A stretch of DNA of 64,000 bases from Bradyrhizobium arachidis (lineage in GTDB: Bacteria; Pseudomonadota; Alphaproteobacteria; Rhizobiales; Xanthobacteraceae), in the NCBI RefSeq assembly GCF_024758505.1, contig NZ_CP077970.1:1798001-1862000 (forward strand), in the 5' to 3' direction. This document shows, piece after piece, positions 40,765 through 49,334 of this stretch; position 1 is the first letter of the stretch, and every line of letters begins with the position of its first letter. Both the position numbers and the translations under genes were made by a program. The notes beneath the pieces are model-generated. The model was not told the DNA's origin, did no database searches, and saw nothing but the letters and a program-made list of their open reading frames with translations.

Positions 40765-42423
40765 GTGACTTCGCTCTCGGCCACGATCCAGGACGTCTTT
40801 AATGAGGCGGACTGCGCCAAGAACGCCAACAAGTCGGAGGCTGCGCGCAAAAAGGGCTGCACCAAGCAACTGCAGCCGGGCGGGGCCGCCGGAGGTTGCG
40901 CCTTTGATGGCGCCAAGATTGCGCTACAGCCATTTACCGATGTCGCTCATCTCGTTCACGGCCCCATCGCATGCGAAGGCAATTCCTGGGACAATCGCGG
41001 CTCTGCCTCCTCAGGGCCCGATCTCTGGCGCAGGAGCTTTACGACCGACATGCATGAGATCGATGTCGTGTTCGGCGGCGAGAAGCGACTGTACAAAGCC
41101 ATAAAGGAAATCATCGAGAAGTATGATCCGCCGGCGATCTTCGTCTACCAGACCTGCGTGCCGGCCATGATCGGTGACGACATCAATGCGGTCTGCAAGA
41201 TCGCGGCGGCAAAATTCGGCAAGTCCGTCATTCCCGTCAATTCGCCGGGATTTGTCGGTTCGAAGAACCTCGGAAACAAGCTCGCCGGTGAAGCGCTGCT
41301 GGAATACGTGATTGGCACGCAGGAGCCAGATCGCACAACGCCCTACGATATCAATCTCATCGGGGAATACAATTTGTCCGGCGAGCTCTGGCAGATCAAG
41401 CCACTGCTGGACGAAATCGGCATTCGCATCCTGTCGTGCATCTCCGGTGATGGCAAATATCGCGAGGTCGCCTGCTCACATCGGGCGCGCGCCGCTATGA
41501 TGGTGTGCTCCAAGGCCATGATCAACGTCGCGAGCAAGATGAGGGAGCGCTACGGCATTCCATTCTTCGAAGGGTCATTCTACGGCATCCAGGATACCAG
41601 CGAGGCTTTACGAAAGATCGCGCGCATGCTGATCGAGCGCGGCGCTCCACCCCAACTGATGGAGCGCACCGAGGCTGCAGTCGCACGCGAGGAAGCAAAG
41701 GCCTGGGCTGCAATCGAGCGCTTCAAGACGCGCTTTGTCGGCAAGAAGGTTTTGCTCGTCACTGGCGGCGTGAAGTCATGGTCGGTGGTCGCGGCTCTGC
41801 AGGAGGCAGGGCTCGAGATCGTTGGCACTTCGGTCAAGAAATCGACCAGCGAGGACAGGGAGCGCATTCAAAAATTGATGGGTCATGATGCCCACATGAT
41901 CGAGGATCTTACGCCGCGTGAAATGTACAAGATGCTCAAGGAGGCGGAGGCGGATATCATGCTGTCGGGCGGCAAGTCGCAGTTTGTCGCCCTGAAGGCG
42001 GCTATGCCGTGGCTCGACATCAATCAGGAACGCTGCCACGCCTATATGGGCTATGTCGGCATCGTGAAGCTAATGGAAGAGATCGATAAGGCGCTCAACA
42101 ATCCGATATGGGATCAGCTCCGTATGCCCGCGCCATGGGATAACGCGGAGGGAAACTGGCAAGCAAAGGCGCTTGCGCAAGTGGATGTGTCGGCGCCCGG
42201 GGGCGCGCCGAACTCGGTCGGTGCCGAGAAGGCCCCGCACGCCAAGAGAACCCGTTCGTGCAAGACGGTCGAGCTCAGCATCATCGAGGATCGCGTTTCC
42301 GCTCACGGCTCAACCGCTGTCGGTACTATGGCGCAGGACACCGACGCTTCCGCCGCTTCTAAGCGAGCGAGCGAGAATAAGATGCCGGCCCAGCCTGTGT
42401 CCGCGCTGCAGGCGGCAGAGTAG
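40765..42423 (+). CDS. nifE: NifE, FeMo-cofactor assembly scaffold alpha chain
   Basis: With NifN it forms the scaffold on which the NifB product is matured to FeMo-cofactor before transfer to NifDK. It starts at GTG 40765 with GGAAGGAGAC upstream; the frame opens earlier but lacks family residues. Motifs: GCAFDGAKIAL, HGPIACEGNSWDNRGS, YQTCVPAMIGDDI and FFEGSFYGIQDTSEALR. The 552 residues exceed the core family by a polar C-terminal tail of about 75 residues, as in Bradyrhizobium NifE. Twenty bases separate it from nifN. Confidence 0.97.
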   Translation: MTSLSATIQDVFNEADCAKNANKSEAARKKGCTKQLQPGGAAGGCAFDGAKIALQPFTDVAHLVHGPIACEGNSWDNRGSASSGPDLWRRSFTTDMHEIDVVFGGEKRLYKAIKEIIEKYDPPAIFVYQTCVPAMIGDDINAVCKIAAAKFGKSVIPVNSPGFVGSKNLGNKLAGEALLEYVIGTQEPDRTTPYDINLIGEYNLSGELWQIKPLLDEIGIRILSCISGDGKYREVACSHRARAAMMVCSKAMINVASKMRERYGIPFFEGSFYGIQDTSEALRKIARMLIERGAPPQLMERTEAAVAREEAKAWAAIERFKTRFVGKKVLLVTGGVKSWSVVAALQEAGLEIVGTSVKKSTSEDRERIQKLMGHDAHMIEDLTPREMYKMLKEAEADIMLSGGKSQFVALKAAMPWLDINQERCHAYMGYVGIVKLMEEIDKALNNPIWDQLRMPAPWDNAEGNWQAKALAQVDVSAPGGAPNSVGAEKAPHAKRTRSCKTVELSIIEDRVSAHGSTAVGTMAQDTDASAASKRASENKMPAQPVSALQAAE

Positions 42424-42443
42424 GCGTAAGCAGGGGGCAAGCT

Positions 42444-43826
42444 ATGGCGATCGTTACCTGTTCGAAGAAGGCCTGCACGATCAATCCGCTGAAGATGAGC
42501 CAACCGATCGGCGGCTCTTTCGCCTTTTTGGGACTTCGTGGTGCGATGCCACTCTTACACGGTTCTCAGGGCTGCACGTCTTTCGGCTTGACCCTCTTTG
42601 TCCGCCATTTCAAGGAGGCCGTGCCCTTGCAGACCACCGCAATGAGCGAGGTTTCGACCGTGCTCGGTGGCTATGAGAATGTCGAGCAGGCGATCCTCAA
42701 TATCTACAAACGCGTCAAGCCCGAAATTATCGGCATCAATTCGACCGGCGTCACCGAGACCAAGGGCGACGACGTCGAGGCGTTCATCCGCCTTATTCGG
42801 CAAAATCATCCGCATCTCGAAAATGTCCCGTTCGTCTACGTTTCGACGCCGGATTTCAAGGATGCGTTTCAGGATGGCTGGGAAAAGACCGTGGCGCGAC
42901 TGGTTGAGGTGCTCGTCGATCCCGTGGATCCGGCCGCACCGCGCGATTGCTCGCGCGTTAACGTCCTGCCTGGTTGCCACCTCACCCCTGGCGATCTTGA
43001 CGAGCTACGGACGATCTTTGAGGACTTTGGGCTGAGGCCGTCGTTCTTGCCGGATATCGCCGGGTCGCTCGACGGTCACATTCCCGAAGAATTCACGCCG
43101 ACTACGATCGGTGGGATTGGGGTCGACGAGATCGCGAGCATGGGGCAGGCGGTCTGGACGATCGCCATCGGAACGCAGATGAGGCGCGCGGCTGAGGCGA
43201 TGCAGGCGAAGACCGGCACGCCGTTCCGGCTATTCGAGCGGCTCTGTGGCCTCGTCCCCAATGATGAATTCATGACTTTTTTGAGCGAGATCAGCGGCGA
43301 GCCGGTGCCGACAAAATATCGCCGGCAGCGTGGCCAACTCGCGGACGCGATGCTGGATGCGCATTTCCATATCGGAGGTCGAAAGCTCGCGATTGGGGCC
43401 GAGCCGGACCTCTTGTTCGACATCTCCAGCATGCTGTACGAGATGGGCGCGCAGGTGACCGCGGCAGTGACGACAACGGCATCTCCGGTGCTCGAACGCG
43501 TCAAGGCCCAAGAGGTCGTCATTGGTGACCTCGAAGATCTAGAGGAGCTTGCCAAGGCGCGAGACTGCAATCTCCTGATTTCTCACTCGCACGGCCGCCA
43601 GGCGGCAGCACGATTGGACATCCCGTTCTATCGAGCCGGCTTTCCGATGTTCGATCGCCTCGGCGCAGGTCACCAGATGAGCGTCAGCTATCGCGGAACG
43701 CGCGAGCTGATCTTTGACCTCGCCAACCTCATCATTGCGGACCGCGAGGCCAACCACCAACCGACACCAGCGACTTGGCAAATCACCGGCGCCGGTCTGC
43801 ATGTCGTTCCGCCGCAGCTGAACTGA
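42444..43826 (+). CDS. nifN: NifN, FeMo-cofactor assembly scaffold beta chain
   Basis: Partner of NifE. The 460 residues begin with the conserved CSKKACTINPLKMSQPIGG and HGSQGCTSFGLTLFVRHF. These are followed by NSTGVTETKGDDVEAFI, the LPGCHLTPGDLDELR region and DFLSEISGEPVP-like residues. The last Cys ligand of NifK (as in [12 protein letters not shown]) is replaced by Gly in NSTGVTETKGDD, as usual in NifN. It follows nifE directly with an AGCAGGGGGCAAGCT leader. Confidence 0.97.
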   Translation: MAIVTCSKKACTINPLKMSQPIGGSFAFLGLRGAMPLLHGSQGCTSFGLTLFVRHFKEAVPLQTTAMSEVSTVLGGYENVEQAILNIYKRVKPEIIGINSTGVTETKGDDVEAFIRLIRQNHPHLENVPFVYVSTPDFKDAFQDGWEKTVARLVEVLVDPVDPAAPRDCSRVNVLPGCHLTPGDLDELRTIFEDFGLRPSFLPDIAGSLDGHIPEEFTPTTIGGIGVDEIASMGQAVWTIAIGTQMRRAAEAMQAKTGTPFRLFERLCGLVPNDEFMTFLSEISGEPVPTKYRRQRGQLADAMLDAHFHIGGRKLAIGAEPDLLFDISSMLYEMGAQVTAAVTTTASPVLERVKAQEVVIGDLEDLEELAKARDCNLLISHSHGRQAAARLDIPFYRAGFPMFDRLGAGHQMSVSYRGTRELIFDLANLIIADREANHQPTPATWQITGAGLHVVPPQLN

Positions 43827-43849
43827 TGCGAAAATAGGAATCAGAGCCC

Positions 43850-44245
43850 ATGAAAGTCGCATTCGCAACCCAGGATTTAAAGCGCGTCGATGCACATTTT
43901 GGCTGGGCCAAAAACATCGCCATCTATGAGGTTAGGCCCGAAGGGCACCACTTGATCGAGGCCATCCAGTTCGACGGCGATCTACAGGAGGACGGCAATG
44001 AGGACAAGCTCGCGCCGAAGATCGATGCCATCAAAGACTGCGCCATCCTCTACGTTGCTGCGATCGGCGGCTCTGGTGCAGCGCGTGTCGTGGCAAACAA
44101 TATCCATCCGATGAAGGTGAGCCAGCCCGAAGCAATCGACGATCTCTGTATCAAGCTCGAAGGTGTGTTGAAGGGCTCCCCGCCACCCTGGTTGCGCAAG
44201 GTGCTTGCCAAAGGCCACAAACGCTCGTTCGATTTCGAGGACTGA
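43850..44245 (+). CDS. nifX: NifX, FeMo-cofactor precursor carrier
   Basis: Small protein that binds NifB-co or the VK-cluster between NifB and NifEN. The 131 residues start [28 protein letters not shown], the standard NifX/NifY fold with the conserved [28 protein letters not shown] and the C-terminal PPPWLRKVL segment follow. It lies 23 bases after nifN and 11 bases before the next gene. Confidence 0.96.
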   Translation: MKVAFATQDLKRVDAHFGWAKNIAIYEVRPEGHHLIEAIQFDGDLQEDGNEDKLAPKIDAIKDCAILYVAAIGGSGAARVVANNIHPMKVSQPEAIDDLCIKLEGVLKGSPPPWLRKVLAKGHKRSFDFED

Positions 44246-44256
44246 AGGAAACGACT

Positions 44257-44727
44257 ATGAACGAGACGGCTGAATTGATCCAAACCAGCCTCGCTGGGGA
44301 GGCACCCTTTGTGAGGGAGCTTGTCAAGATCTGGCGCGCCGAGGATGGCCACGGCGCCTGGGATGGCAGAGGGGATCTCGAGCTGCTCGAGCCCTATATT
44401 CTCGACAGGGAAAAGCGCCGCGCCTTGCCGATCGTCGGCGATCCCGATCCGGACACGATCTGGCGATTGGAATTGTTCTTCAACGCCGTTGCGGTGTCTA
44501 TCGAGAAGGCCACCGGGGTGATGATCTCGCCGATGCTGAAAATGCACCATGAAGGCTTTGGCCGCATAGTGCTCATAGGCGGCCGGCTGATTGTCGTAAA
44601 CAAGCAACTGCGCGACGTGCATCGTTTCGGTTTTGACAATCTCGCAAAGCTGGTTGCGGAAGGTGACAAATATGTCGACAAGGGCATCGAGATGATCCGA
44701 AGATTCCCGGAAGTTGCGAACTACTGA
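44257..44727 (+). CDS. NifX-associated protein (DUF269 family)
   Basis: A 156-residue protein conserved directly behind nifX in many diazotrophs. Recognised by [64 protein letters not shown] and [19 protein letters not shown]. The biochemical role is not settled in the literature I know; position suggests cofactor assembly. Part of the nifENX run with 8- to 12-base gaps. Confidence 0.93.
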   Translation: MNETAELIQTSLAGEAPFVRELVKIWRAEDGHGAWDGRGDLELLEPYILDREKRRALPIVGDPDPDTIWRLELFFNAVAVSIEKATGVMISPMLKMHHEGFGRIVLIGGRLIVVNKQLRDVHRFGFDNLAKLVAEGDKYVDKGIEMIRRFPEVANY

Positions 44728-44735
44728 GGTGATAG

Positions 44736-44945
44736 ATGAGCAATCTTGAAGCACTGAAAGCCGATATCAAGAAGCTCTCGGTCAAGGCTACTCAAGCAAA
44801 GATGGATCTCCACGATCTAGCCGAGGGGCTGCCGGCGAATTGGACCTCGATCCTTAGCGTTGCCCAACAGGTCCACGACGCCTTCGACGAGCTAGAGCGC
44901 AAGCGCGAGGATCTCAAGGCGCAGGAAGAAGTAGACGGTTGGTGA
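44736..44945 (+). CDS. small nif-linked helical protein (DUF683/CCE_0567 type)
   Basis: A 69-residue, highly charged helical protein (LEALKADIKKLSVKATQAKMDLHDLAEGLPANW) found between the DUF269 gene and the FdxB gene in many nif clusters. Structures in the family form helical hairpins that bind metal. The 1-base gap to the ferredoxin gene implies coupling. Confidence 0.88.
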   Translation: MSNLEALKADIKKLSVKATQAKMDLHDLAEGLPANWTSILSVAQQVHDAFDELERKREDLKAQEEVDGW

Positions 44946-44946
44946 C

Positions 44947-45231
44947 ATGTCATTTGCAACGCGCGACGGCCGCAATTGGAAGCCCGACTATCTGATTTCT
45001 ATCGATCCCAAGAAATGCATCGGCTGCGGCCGCTGCTACAAGGTGTGCGGGCGCCAGGTCATGATTCTGAAAGGCATTAACGAGGCCGGCGAGATGATCG
45101 ATCTCGAAGACGATGATGACGAGATCGAGAAGAAGGTCATGGTGCTGAATGATGACGGAGCGTGCATCGGCTGTGGTGCCTGCGCACGGGTGTGCCCGGC
45201 CAACTGCCAGAGCCACGCTCCAGCCGCTTGA
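44947..45231 (+). CDS. fdxB: FdxB-type ferredoxin III, nif-specific
   Basis: A 94-residue ferredoxin with CIGCGRCYKVC and CIGCGACARVCPANC, each a [4Fe-4S] motif, separated by an acidic insertion (DLEDDDDEIEKK) typical of the nif-specific ferredoxin III group. It probably donates electrons in nitrogenase function or cofactor synthesis. Last gene of the nifHDKENX transcription unit as far as can be seen. Confidence 0.95.
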   Translation: MSFATRDGRNWKPDYLISIDPKKCIGCGRCYKVCGRQVMILKGINEAGEMIDLEDDDDEIEKKVMVLNDDGACIGCGACARVCPANCQSHAPAA

Positions 45232-45499
45232 ATGTAGCCACCGCTTGAGGCGGAGCGATAATGTCCTTAGGGGTCTTCCGCAGTGGCCCGAGCGTGTGTG
45301 CGCCTGGTAACCTCTTAGTGAGAGTACGAGCGACATTGCTCCGCCTCTGCCGCCGGCGCGGCTTGGTTCAAATTCGACGAGGGTGGCGAGTCATTTTGCG
45401 CCGTCATCGCGAGGCTTATCCGCGGCGATTCAGTATGCAGGCGGGGAACTCGATGCTTGGCATGCTTGATGTCAGCGTCCGGAGCCAGCTCAACTCTTG
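45232..45499. other. intergenic region between convergent units
   Basis: No recognised gene. A weak CCGCTT/GGCGG dyad shortly after the FdxB gene is not a convincing terminator. Confidence 0.35.
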
Positions 45500-45814
45500 C
45501 TACTCGATCCCCTGTTCACGTGCCTTCCTCATCGCAGCAATGCGAAACCGCTCGTGGATAGCGACGGGATTGCCGAGCATATCGGCCTCGGCCCTATTTA
45601 AAGCCGCGAGAACGAGCGTCGCTTCCTCGCGTGTCAGCGGGACGCGGCCAGCCATGTGAGTGGCCTCGGGCACTGTGGCCAAAATTGCTCGGCGATATGG
45701 ATGATCCTTGACTTCGATGAGCTCGTCAGTTTCGAGCCTGCCCCCAAGCATGATTGCGAGCCCAACTACCTCAAGCTTGCGGCCGTCCTGAGTGGTCTTG
45801 ATCAGAGTTGCCAT
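45500..45814 (-). CDS. conserved-looking protein of unknown function in the nif region
   Basis: A 104-residue protein from the ATG at 45814 (MATLIKTTQDGRKLEVVGLAIMLGG). It is compact and mixed alpha/beta in composition, with no cysteines, signal peptide or membrane segment. The open frame extends to 45874, but upstream residues are not protein-like. I know of similar small genes in Bradyrhizobium nif regions but no assigned role. No RpoN promoter was seen in front. Confidence 0.65.
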   Translation of the reverse strand: MATLIKTTQDGRKLEVVGLAIMLGGRLETDELIEVKDHPYRRAILATVPEATHMAGRVPLTREEATLVLAALNRAEADMLGNPVAIHERFRIAAMRKAREQGIE

Positions 45815-46328
45815 TTCATTCAGTCTCCTACGCGGCAAACCAGTATAGCGAGCATGATCACGGAGTCGCGTCACGGCTCGGTCGGAGTTTTAGGTGGGGA
45901 GTCCTCTTTTCAGACCGCGCAATAATCCGCCCCGAAGCGTGACGCGCCTGTGGCGCAGATCCGCTTTTGAAAACTGCCTGGGACCACAGCACCAAGTCGG
46001 ACGGTTTGCTTAAGGCCAGCAACGCGAATCTAGTCGTGTCAAACAGAAGGCGCACCGGCGCTTCACACATTTAAGCACTCGCTCTTTCGACGCGACAAAA
46101 ATATCGGCATCGCGAAACCTGGACACGGACGGGCATTTTCGTCATCAGGCCGCTCCAGCCAGCCGTCTTCAGTGACGAACTTGAAATGGCAAGTTGCACC
46201 AGGGCAGCTTGCGCGCTTGGAGATTTTACAGTTTCGATCTCGTGCTTGTTCCAGCCCAGCGGAAAATTGCAATGTCACGCCCACGAGCTTGGCAGCACGA
46301 GAGCAGCGGAGAAATCTGACCCGATACC
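45815..46328. other. stretch with one doubtful small frame
   Basis: A 73-residue minus-strand frame (46063-46284) contains five cysteines (CKISKRASCPGATCHFKFV and others) and ends in a plausible tail. It could be a small metal-binding protein, but support is weak. Otherwise nothing recognised. Confidence 0.35.
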
Positions 46329-46919
46329 TTAGACAGGGCGGTTCTCGTTGCGGTTCTTCACTGGCTTCATCTTAGCGAGACCTTCCTCGTAGGAGAGTTC
46401 GGCATAAGATGCGTCGACGTTCTTGGCAGCGTCGAGCAGATAGTCGAGCTTGCCGGCAGTATTTAGCTTCTTGATGTCGTTCTTGTCGACTCCAGCAAGA
46501 TCCATCATCTCCTTCCACACAGTCGACTCGTCACATGGCAGCACGCGGAACGTGATGTCACCGATCTTGGTACGGTATTTTGCCGATAGATCGATGTTGT
46601 TGCAGAACATGAAGTATCTGCCCTTCTGGCTCAATGCGCCGTCCAACACTCTTGCGACATCGGCAAGATAGGCAAAAGAATGCAGGTAGCCGGCCAGTAC
46701 CGGGATCGCTGTCTCTCCCTCGTCTGCGACAGTCAATACCTGCTCGACCGAATAGTCGGGCGGACGCTTCTCGTCGGCAACCTGAGTCTGGAACTTTAGC
46801 GCGATATCGCCGCGGAAGCCGAAGCGGCCGGGCTTCGTGGTCTCGCCCTTAAGCACTGCATTTAGCAAGCGGCCCTCCTTGTCCAGCCGGCCAAGAACGG
46901 TGTTGTCGATGGACGTCAT
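46329..46919 (-). CDS. unrecognised NifA/RpoN-controlled protein
   Basis: A 196-residue cytoplasmic-looking protein that starts MTSIDNTVLGRLDKEGRL behind GAGGAGGACTTC. The composition is ordinary, with conserved-looking runs GRFGFRGDIALKF, VLAGYLHSFAYLADVARVL, FMFCNNIDLSAKYRTKIG and FRVLPCDESTVWKEMMDLAGVD. It has two cysteines and no signal peptide or membrane segment. A -24/-12 promoter lies at 47001-46985 and a NifA site farther upstream, so it is almost certainly made with nitrogenase. I do not recognise the family. The longer open frame to 47435 crosses the promoter and is rejected. Confidence 0.8.
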   Translation of the reverse strand: MTSIDNTVLGRLDKEGRLLNAVLKGETTKPGRFGFRGDIALKFQTQVADEKRPPDYSVEQVLTVADEGETAIPVLAGYLHSFAYLADVARVLDGALSQKGRYFMFCNNIDLSAKYRTKIGDITFRVLPCDESTVWKEMMDLAGVDKNDIKKLNTAGKLDYLLDAAKNVDASYAELSYEEGLAKMKPVKNRNENRPV

Positions 46920-46984
46920 GAAGTCCTCCTCGTTTGATGGGGCCGGCGCAGATGTCGCACCGCGTGAACTCACCTTGCCATCTA

Positions 46985-47001
46985 TGCAAATTGTTTGCCG
47001 G
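46985..47001 (-). promoter_or_regulatory. RpoN -24/-12 promoter (minus strand)
   Basis: Minus-strand CCGGCAAACAATTTGCA: GG and GC ten bases apart, with TTTGCA at -12. It lies about 65 bases before the start of the gene at 46919. Confidence 0.75.
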
Positions 47002-47113
47002 CTTCCCACGCCCGCAGCACAGTCAGCGGCAATCCTTCGTCTGTGCTTAAGTAGACAAGCGTGTCCGGCAGCGCGAAGATCACGACAATCTCTTCCCAAG
47101 CAGCAAACCCCTG

Positions 47114-47129
47114 TGTCGCAATCCCGACA
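47114..47129. promoter_or_regulatory. NifA upstream activator site shared by divergent units
   Basis: TGTCGCAATCCCGACA, an exact TGT-N10-ACA. It stands 113 bases from the minus-strand promoter and 61 bases from the plus-strand promoter and so can serve both. Confidence 0.8.
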
Positions 47130-47189
47130 GCTTCGCAACGCTAACAGGCGAGATCGGCAAAAGCCCAGCTCTGTCAGGAGCACGATTGT

Positions 47190-47205
47190 TGGCATGGGAC
47201 TTGCC
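47190..47205 (+). promoter_or_regulatory. RpoN -24/-12 promoter of the iscA-nfu-nifS unit
   Basis: TGGCATGGGACTTGCC: GG and GC ten bases apart, 48 bases before the iscA start. A 15-base direct repeat GACTTGCCAAACCCA (47198-47212 and 47218-47232) overlaps it and probably arose by local duplication. Confidence 0.8.
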
Positions 47206-47253
47206 AAACCCATGGGAGACTTGCCAAACCCAAGTTGGCGCAGAGGGAAAGCG

Positions 47254-47574
47254 ATGATTAATCTGACAGAGAGCGCGGAAAACGCGGTGAAGAGCGCGAT
47301 TTCAACGGCAGCGCAGCCTGCGAGCGGCTTGCGGATAATGGTCGAAGGTGGCGGCTGCGCCGGGTTCAAGTACACGATGGGACTTGCCGATGCGCCGAAG
47401 CCCAACGATACCGTGATCGAGCGGGGGGGCATCAAGCTGTTTATCGACTACAACAGTCACGAGCATCTTGCCGGAACCACGATCGATTTCGTGGTGGCGC
47501 TCGAGGGCTCTGGTTTCACCTTTGACAATCCCAACGCAAAGTCGAGCTGCTCATGTGGCAAGTCATTTAGCTAA
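47254..47574 (+). CDS. IscA/HesB-type Fe-S assembly protein, nif-linked
   Basis: A-type carrier for Fe-S clusters, 106 residues. It has the conserved GLRIMVEGGGCAGFKYTMGL (first Cys) and the C-terminal SSCSCGKSF (last two Cys) that bind iron or clusters. The start at 47254 follows GAGGGAAAGC; the longer frame from 46837 runs through the promoter. It is the first gene of a unit devoted to Fe-S supply for nitrogenase, followed by nfu-like and nifS. Confidence 0.95.
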   Translation: MINLTESAENAVKSAISTAAQPASGLRIMVEGGGCAGFKYTMGLADAPKPNDTVIERGGIKLFIDYNSHEHLAGTTIDFVVALEGSGFTFDNPNAKSSCSCGKSFS

Positions 47575-47610
47575 GGCCGACTTGCGAAGATAATTATAGA
47601 GAACCGGACA

Positions 47611-47904
47611 ATGCTCGTCGAGACTCAACAATCAAGACAATTGGCCACCAAAGAGTCTTCCGGACGGGAGCGGATCGTCCGCGCCGTGCTCGACGAAATC
47701 CGGCCCAATCTGAAGCGTGACGGCGGGGATTGCGAGCTTATCGGCATCGATGGCAACAAGATCATGGTCAAGCTCACAGGCGCCTGCCTCTTCTGCAAGC
47801 TCGCAAGTGTGACCCTGGAAGGCATCCAGGCGCGGTTGATCGAAAGGCTAGGCGAGTTTGTCCGCCTGATCCCGGTTGCGGGATCTGCCAGAGCCGAACA
47901 CTAA
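47611..47904 (+). CDS. NifU C-terminal-domain (Nfu-type) Fe-S scaffold
   Basis: A 97-residue protein corresponding only to the C-terminal Nfu domain of NifU (VLDEIRPNLKRDGGDCELIGI and CLFCKLASVTLEGIQ with the CxxC that holds a [4Fe-4S] cluster). The N-terminal IscU-like and central ferredoxin-like domains of full NifU are absent. Fe-S scaffolding therefore seems shared between this protein and the IscA-like neighbour. It ends 12 bases before nifS. Confidence 0.93.
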   Translation: MLVETQQSRQLATKESSGRERIVRAVLDEIRPNLKRDGGDCELIGIDGNKIMVKLTGACLFCKLASVTLEGIQARLIERLGEFVRLIPVAGSARAEH

Positions 47905-47916
47905 GGAAGACGCACC

Positions 47917-49113
47917 GTGCGGCCGGTTTACCTGGACAATAACGCGACCACACGCGCGGATCCGTCCGTCGTCGCGGCGATGTTGCCATTTTTCTCCGAG
48001 CAGTACGGCAATGCCTCCTCCGCGCATGCGGTGGGCAGGCAGGTCGCGGAAAGCATAAGAGGCGCGCGCAGGGGCGTGCAGGCGCTGATCGGTGCGGCCT
48101 TTGATCACGAGGTCGTCTTTACCTCAGGCGGCACCGAATCGGACAATACCGCGATTCTCTCGGCGCTTGCTGTGCAGGAGCAGCGCGACGAGATCGTCAC
48201 CACAGCTGTGGAACATCCCGCCGTGCTGTCCCTTACAGACGAGCTCGGCCGACGCGGCACCAAATGCCATCTGATACCTGTCGATTGTGCCGGCCGACTC
48301 GACATTGACGCCTATCGCCGCGCGTTGTCCCCACGTACCGCGGTTGCCTCCGTCATGTGGGCCAATAATGAGACCGGCACGATCTTTCCGGTCGAGGTCC
48401 TCGCCAAGATGGCGCGCTCCGTCGGCGCACTCTTCCACACTGATGCGGTGCAGGCTGTGGGGCGAATTCCGATCGACGTAAAGACGACAGAGATCGACAT
48501 GCTGTCGCTTTCTGGCCACAAGCTGCATGGTCCAAAAGGCATTGGCGCGCTCTATGTACGCAAAGACACCAAGTTCAGGCGGCTGATCTTCGGCGGCCCG
48601 CAGGAGCGCCGTCGGCGTTCCGGCACCGAGAACGTGCCCGGCATCATTGGGCTGGGTAGGGCTGCAGAGCTTGTTGCTGCAGAGCTCGGACGGGGGCGGA
48701 TGAAAATCGCCGCCCTGCGCAATCGGTTGGAGCAAGGCGTCCTGGAGCTCGGCAATTGCGTGGTGCTCGGCGACCAAGAGGACCGCCTGCCAAACACATC
48801 AAACATCGCCTTTGAACATCTGGAAGGTGAAGCAATCACTCATCATTTGAATCGCGCCGGCGTTGCAGCGTCCCTGGGATCTGCCTGTAGGTCTGGCTCT
48901 ATGGAGCCGTCGCACGTGCTGCGCGCAATGAACGTACCCTCGGCCTGGTTGCGCGGCGCGGTCCGCTTCTCATTGTCTCGCGAGACCACGAGCGAGGAGA
49001 TCGATCGTGTCCTTGTTGTGCTCCGGAAGATCATTACGAAACTGAGAGGGGCATCATCTGGGGGGCTAGAGCGCGCAAGGTCTATTTCTCGATTCAATGA
49101 GTCTGTCCGATGA
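47917..49113 (+). CDS. nifS: NifS, cysteine desulfurase
   Basis: PLP enzyme that takes sulfur from cysteine for Fe-S clusters of nitrogenase. The 398 residues include VYLDNNATTR at the N-terminus, GGTESDN, the PLP lysine in LSLSGHKLHGPKG, RSGTEN and the active cysteine loop SACRSGSMEPSHVL. It starts at GTG 47917 with AAGGAAGACGC upstream. The stop overlaps the nifT start (ATGA at 49110-49113), indicating coupling. Confidence 0.97.
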   Translation: MRPVYLDNNATTRADPSVVAAMLPFFSEQYGNASSAHAVGRQVAESIRGARRGVQALIGAAFDHEVVFTSGGTESDNTAILSALAVQEQRDEIVTTAVEHPAVLSLTDELGRRGTKCHLIPVDCAGRLDIDAYRRALSPRTAVASVMWANNETGTIFPVEVLAKMARSVGALFHTDAVQAVGRIPIDVKTTEIDMLSLSGHKLHGPKGIGALYVRKDTKFRRLIFGGPQERRRRSGTENVPGIIGLGRAAELVAAELGRGRMKIAALRNRLEQGVLELGNCVVLGDQEDRLPNTSNIAFEHLEGEAITHHLNRAGVAASLGSACRSGSMEPSHVLRAMNVPSAWLRGAVRFSLSRETTSEEIDRVLVVLRKIITKLRGASSGGLERARSISRFNESVR

Positions 49114-49334
49114 AGGTCATTATTCGTCGTTCACCTGAAGTCGGTCTCTCGATTTACGTGCCCAAGAAGGATCTTGAAGAGCCGATCGTTGAATCCGAGT
49201 ACGAGACGCTGTGGGGCGGCTGGATCAGAATCGCCAATGGCTGGGTGCTCGATCTCCCGCCGATGACGAGCGACACAACCTTGCCAATTACAGTCAACGC
49301 AAGGAAGCGTGGCGGCGACCGCGAAGAGGCATGA
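49110..49334 (+). CDS. nifT: NifT/FixU
   Basis: A 74-residue protein of the NifT/FixU family (MKVIIRRSPEVGLSIYVPKKDLEE, ETLWGGWIRIANGWVLDLPP). Exact role unknown; mutants in other diazotrophs show little phenotype. It overlaps nifS upstream and the SIR2-like gene downstream by four bases each. Confidence 0.94.
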   Translation: MKVIIRRSPEVGLSIYVPKKDLEEPIVESEYETLWGGWIRIANGWVLDLPPMTSDTTLPITVNARKRGGDREEA

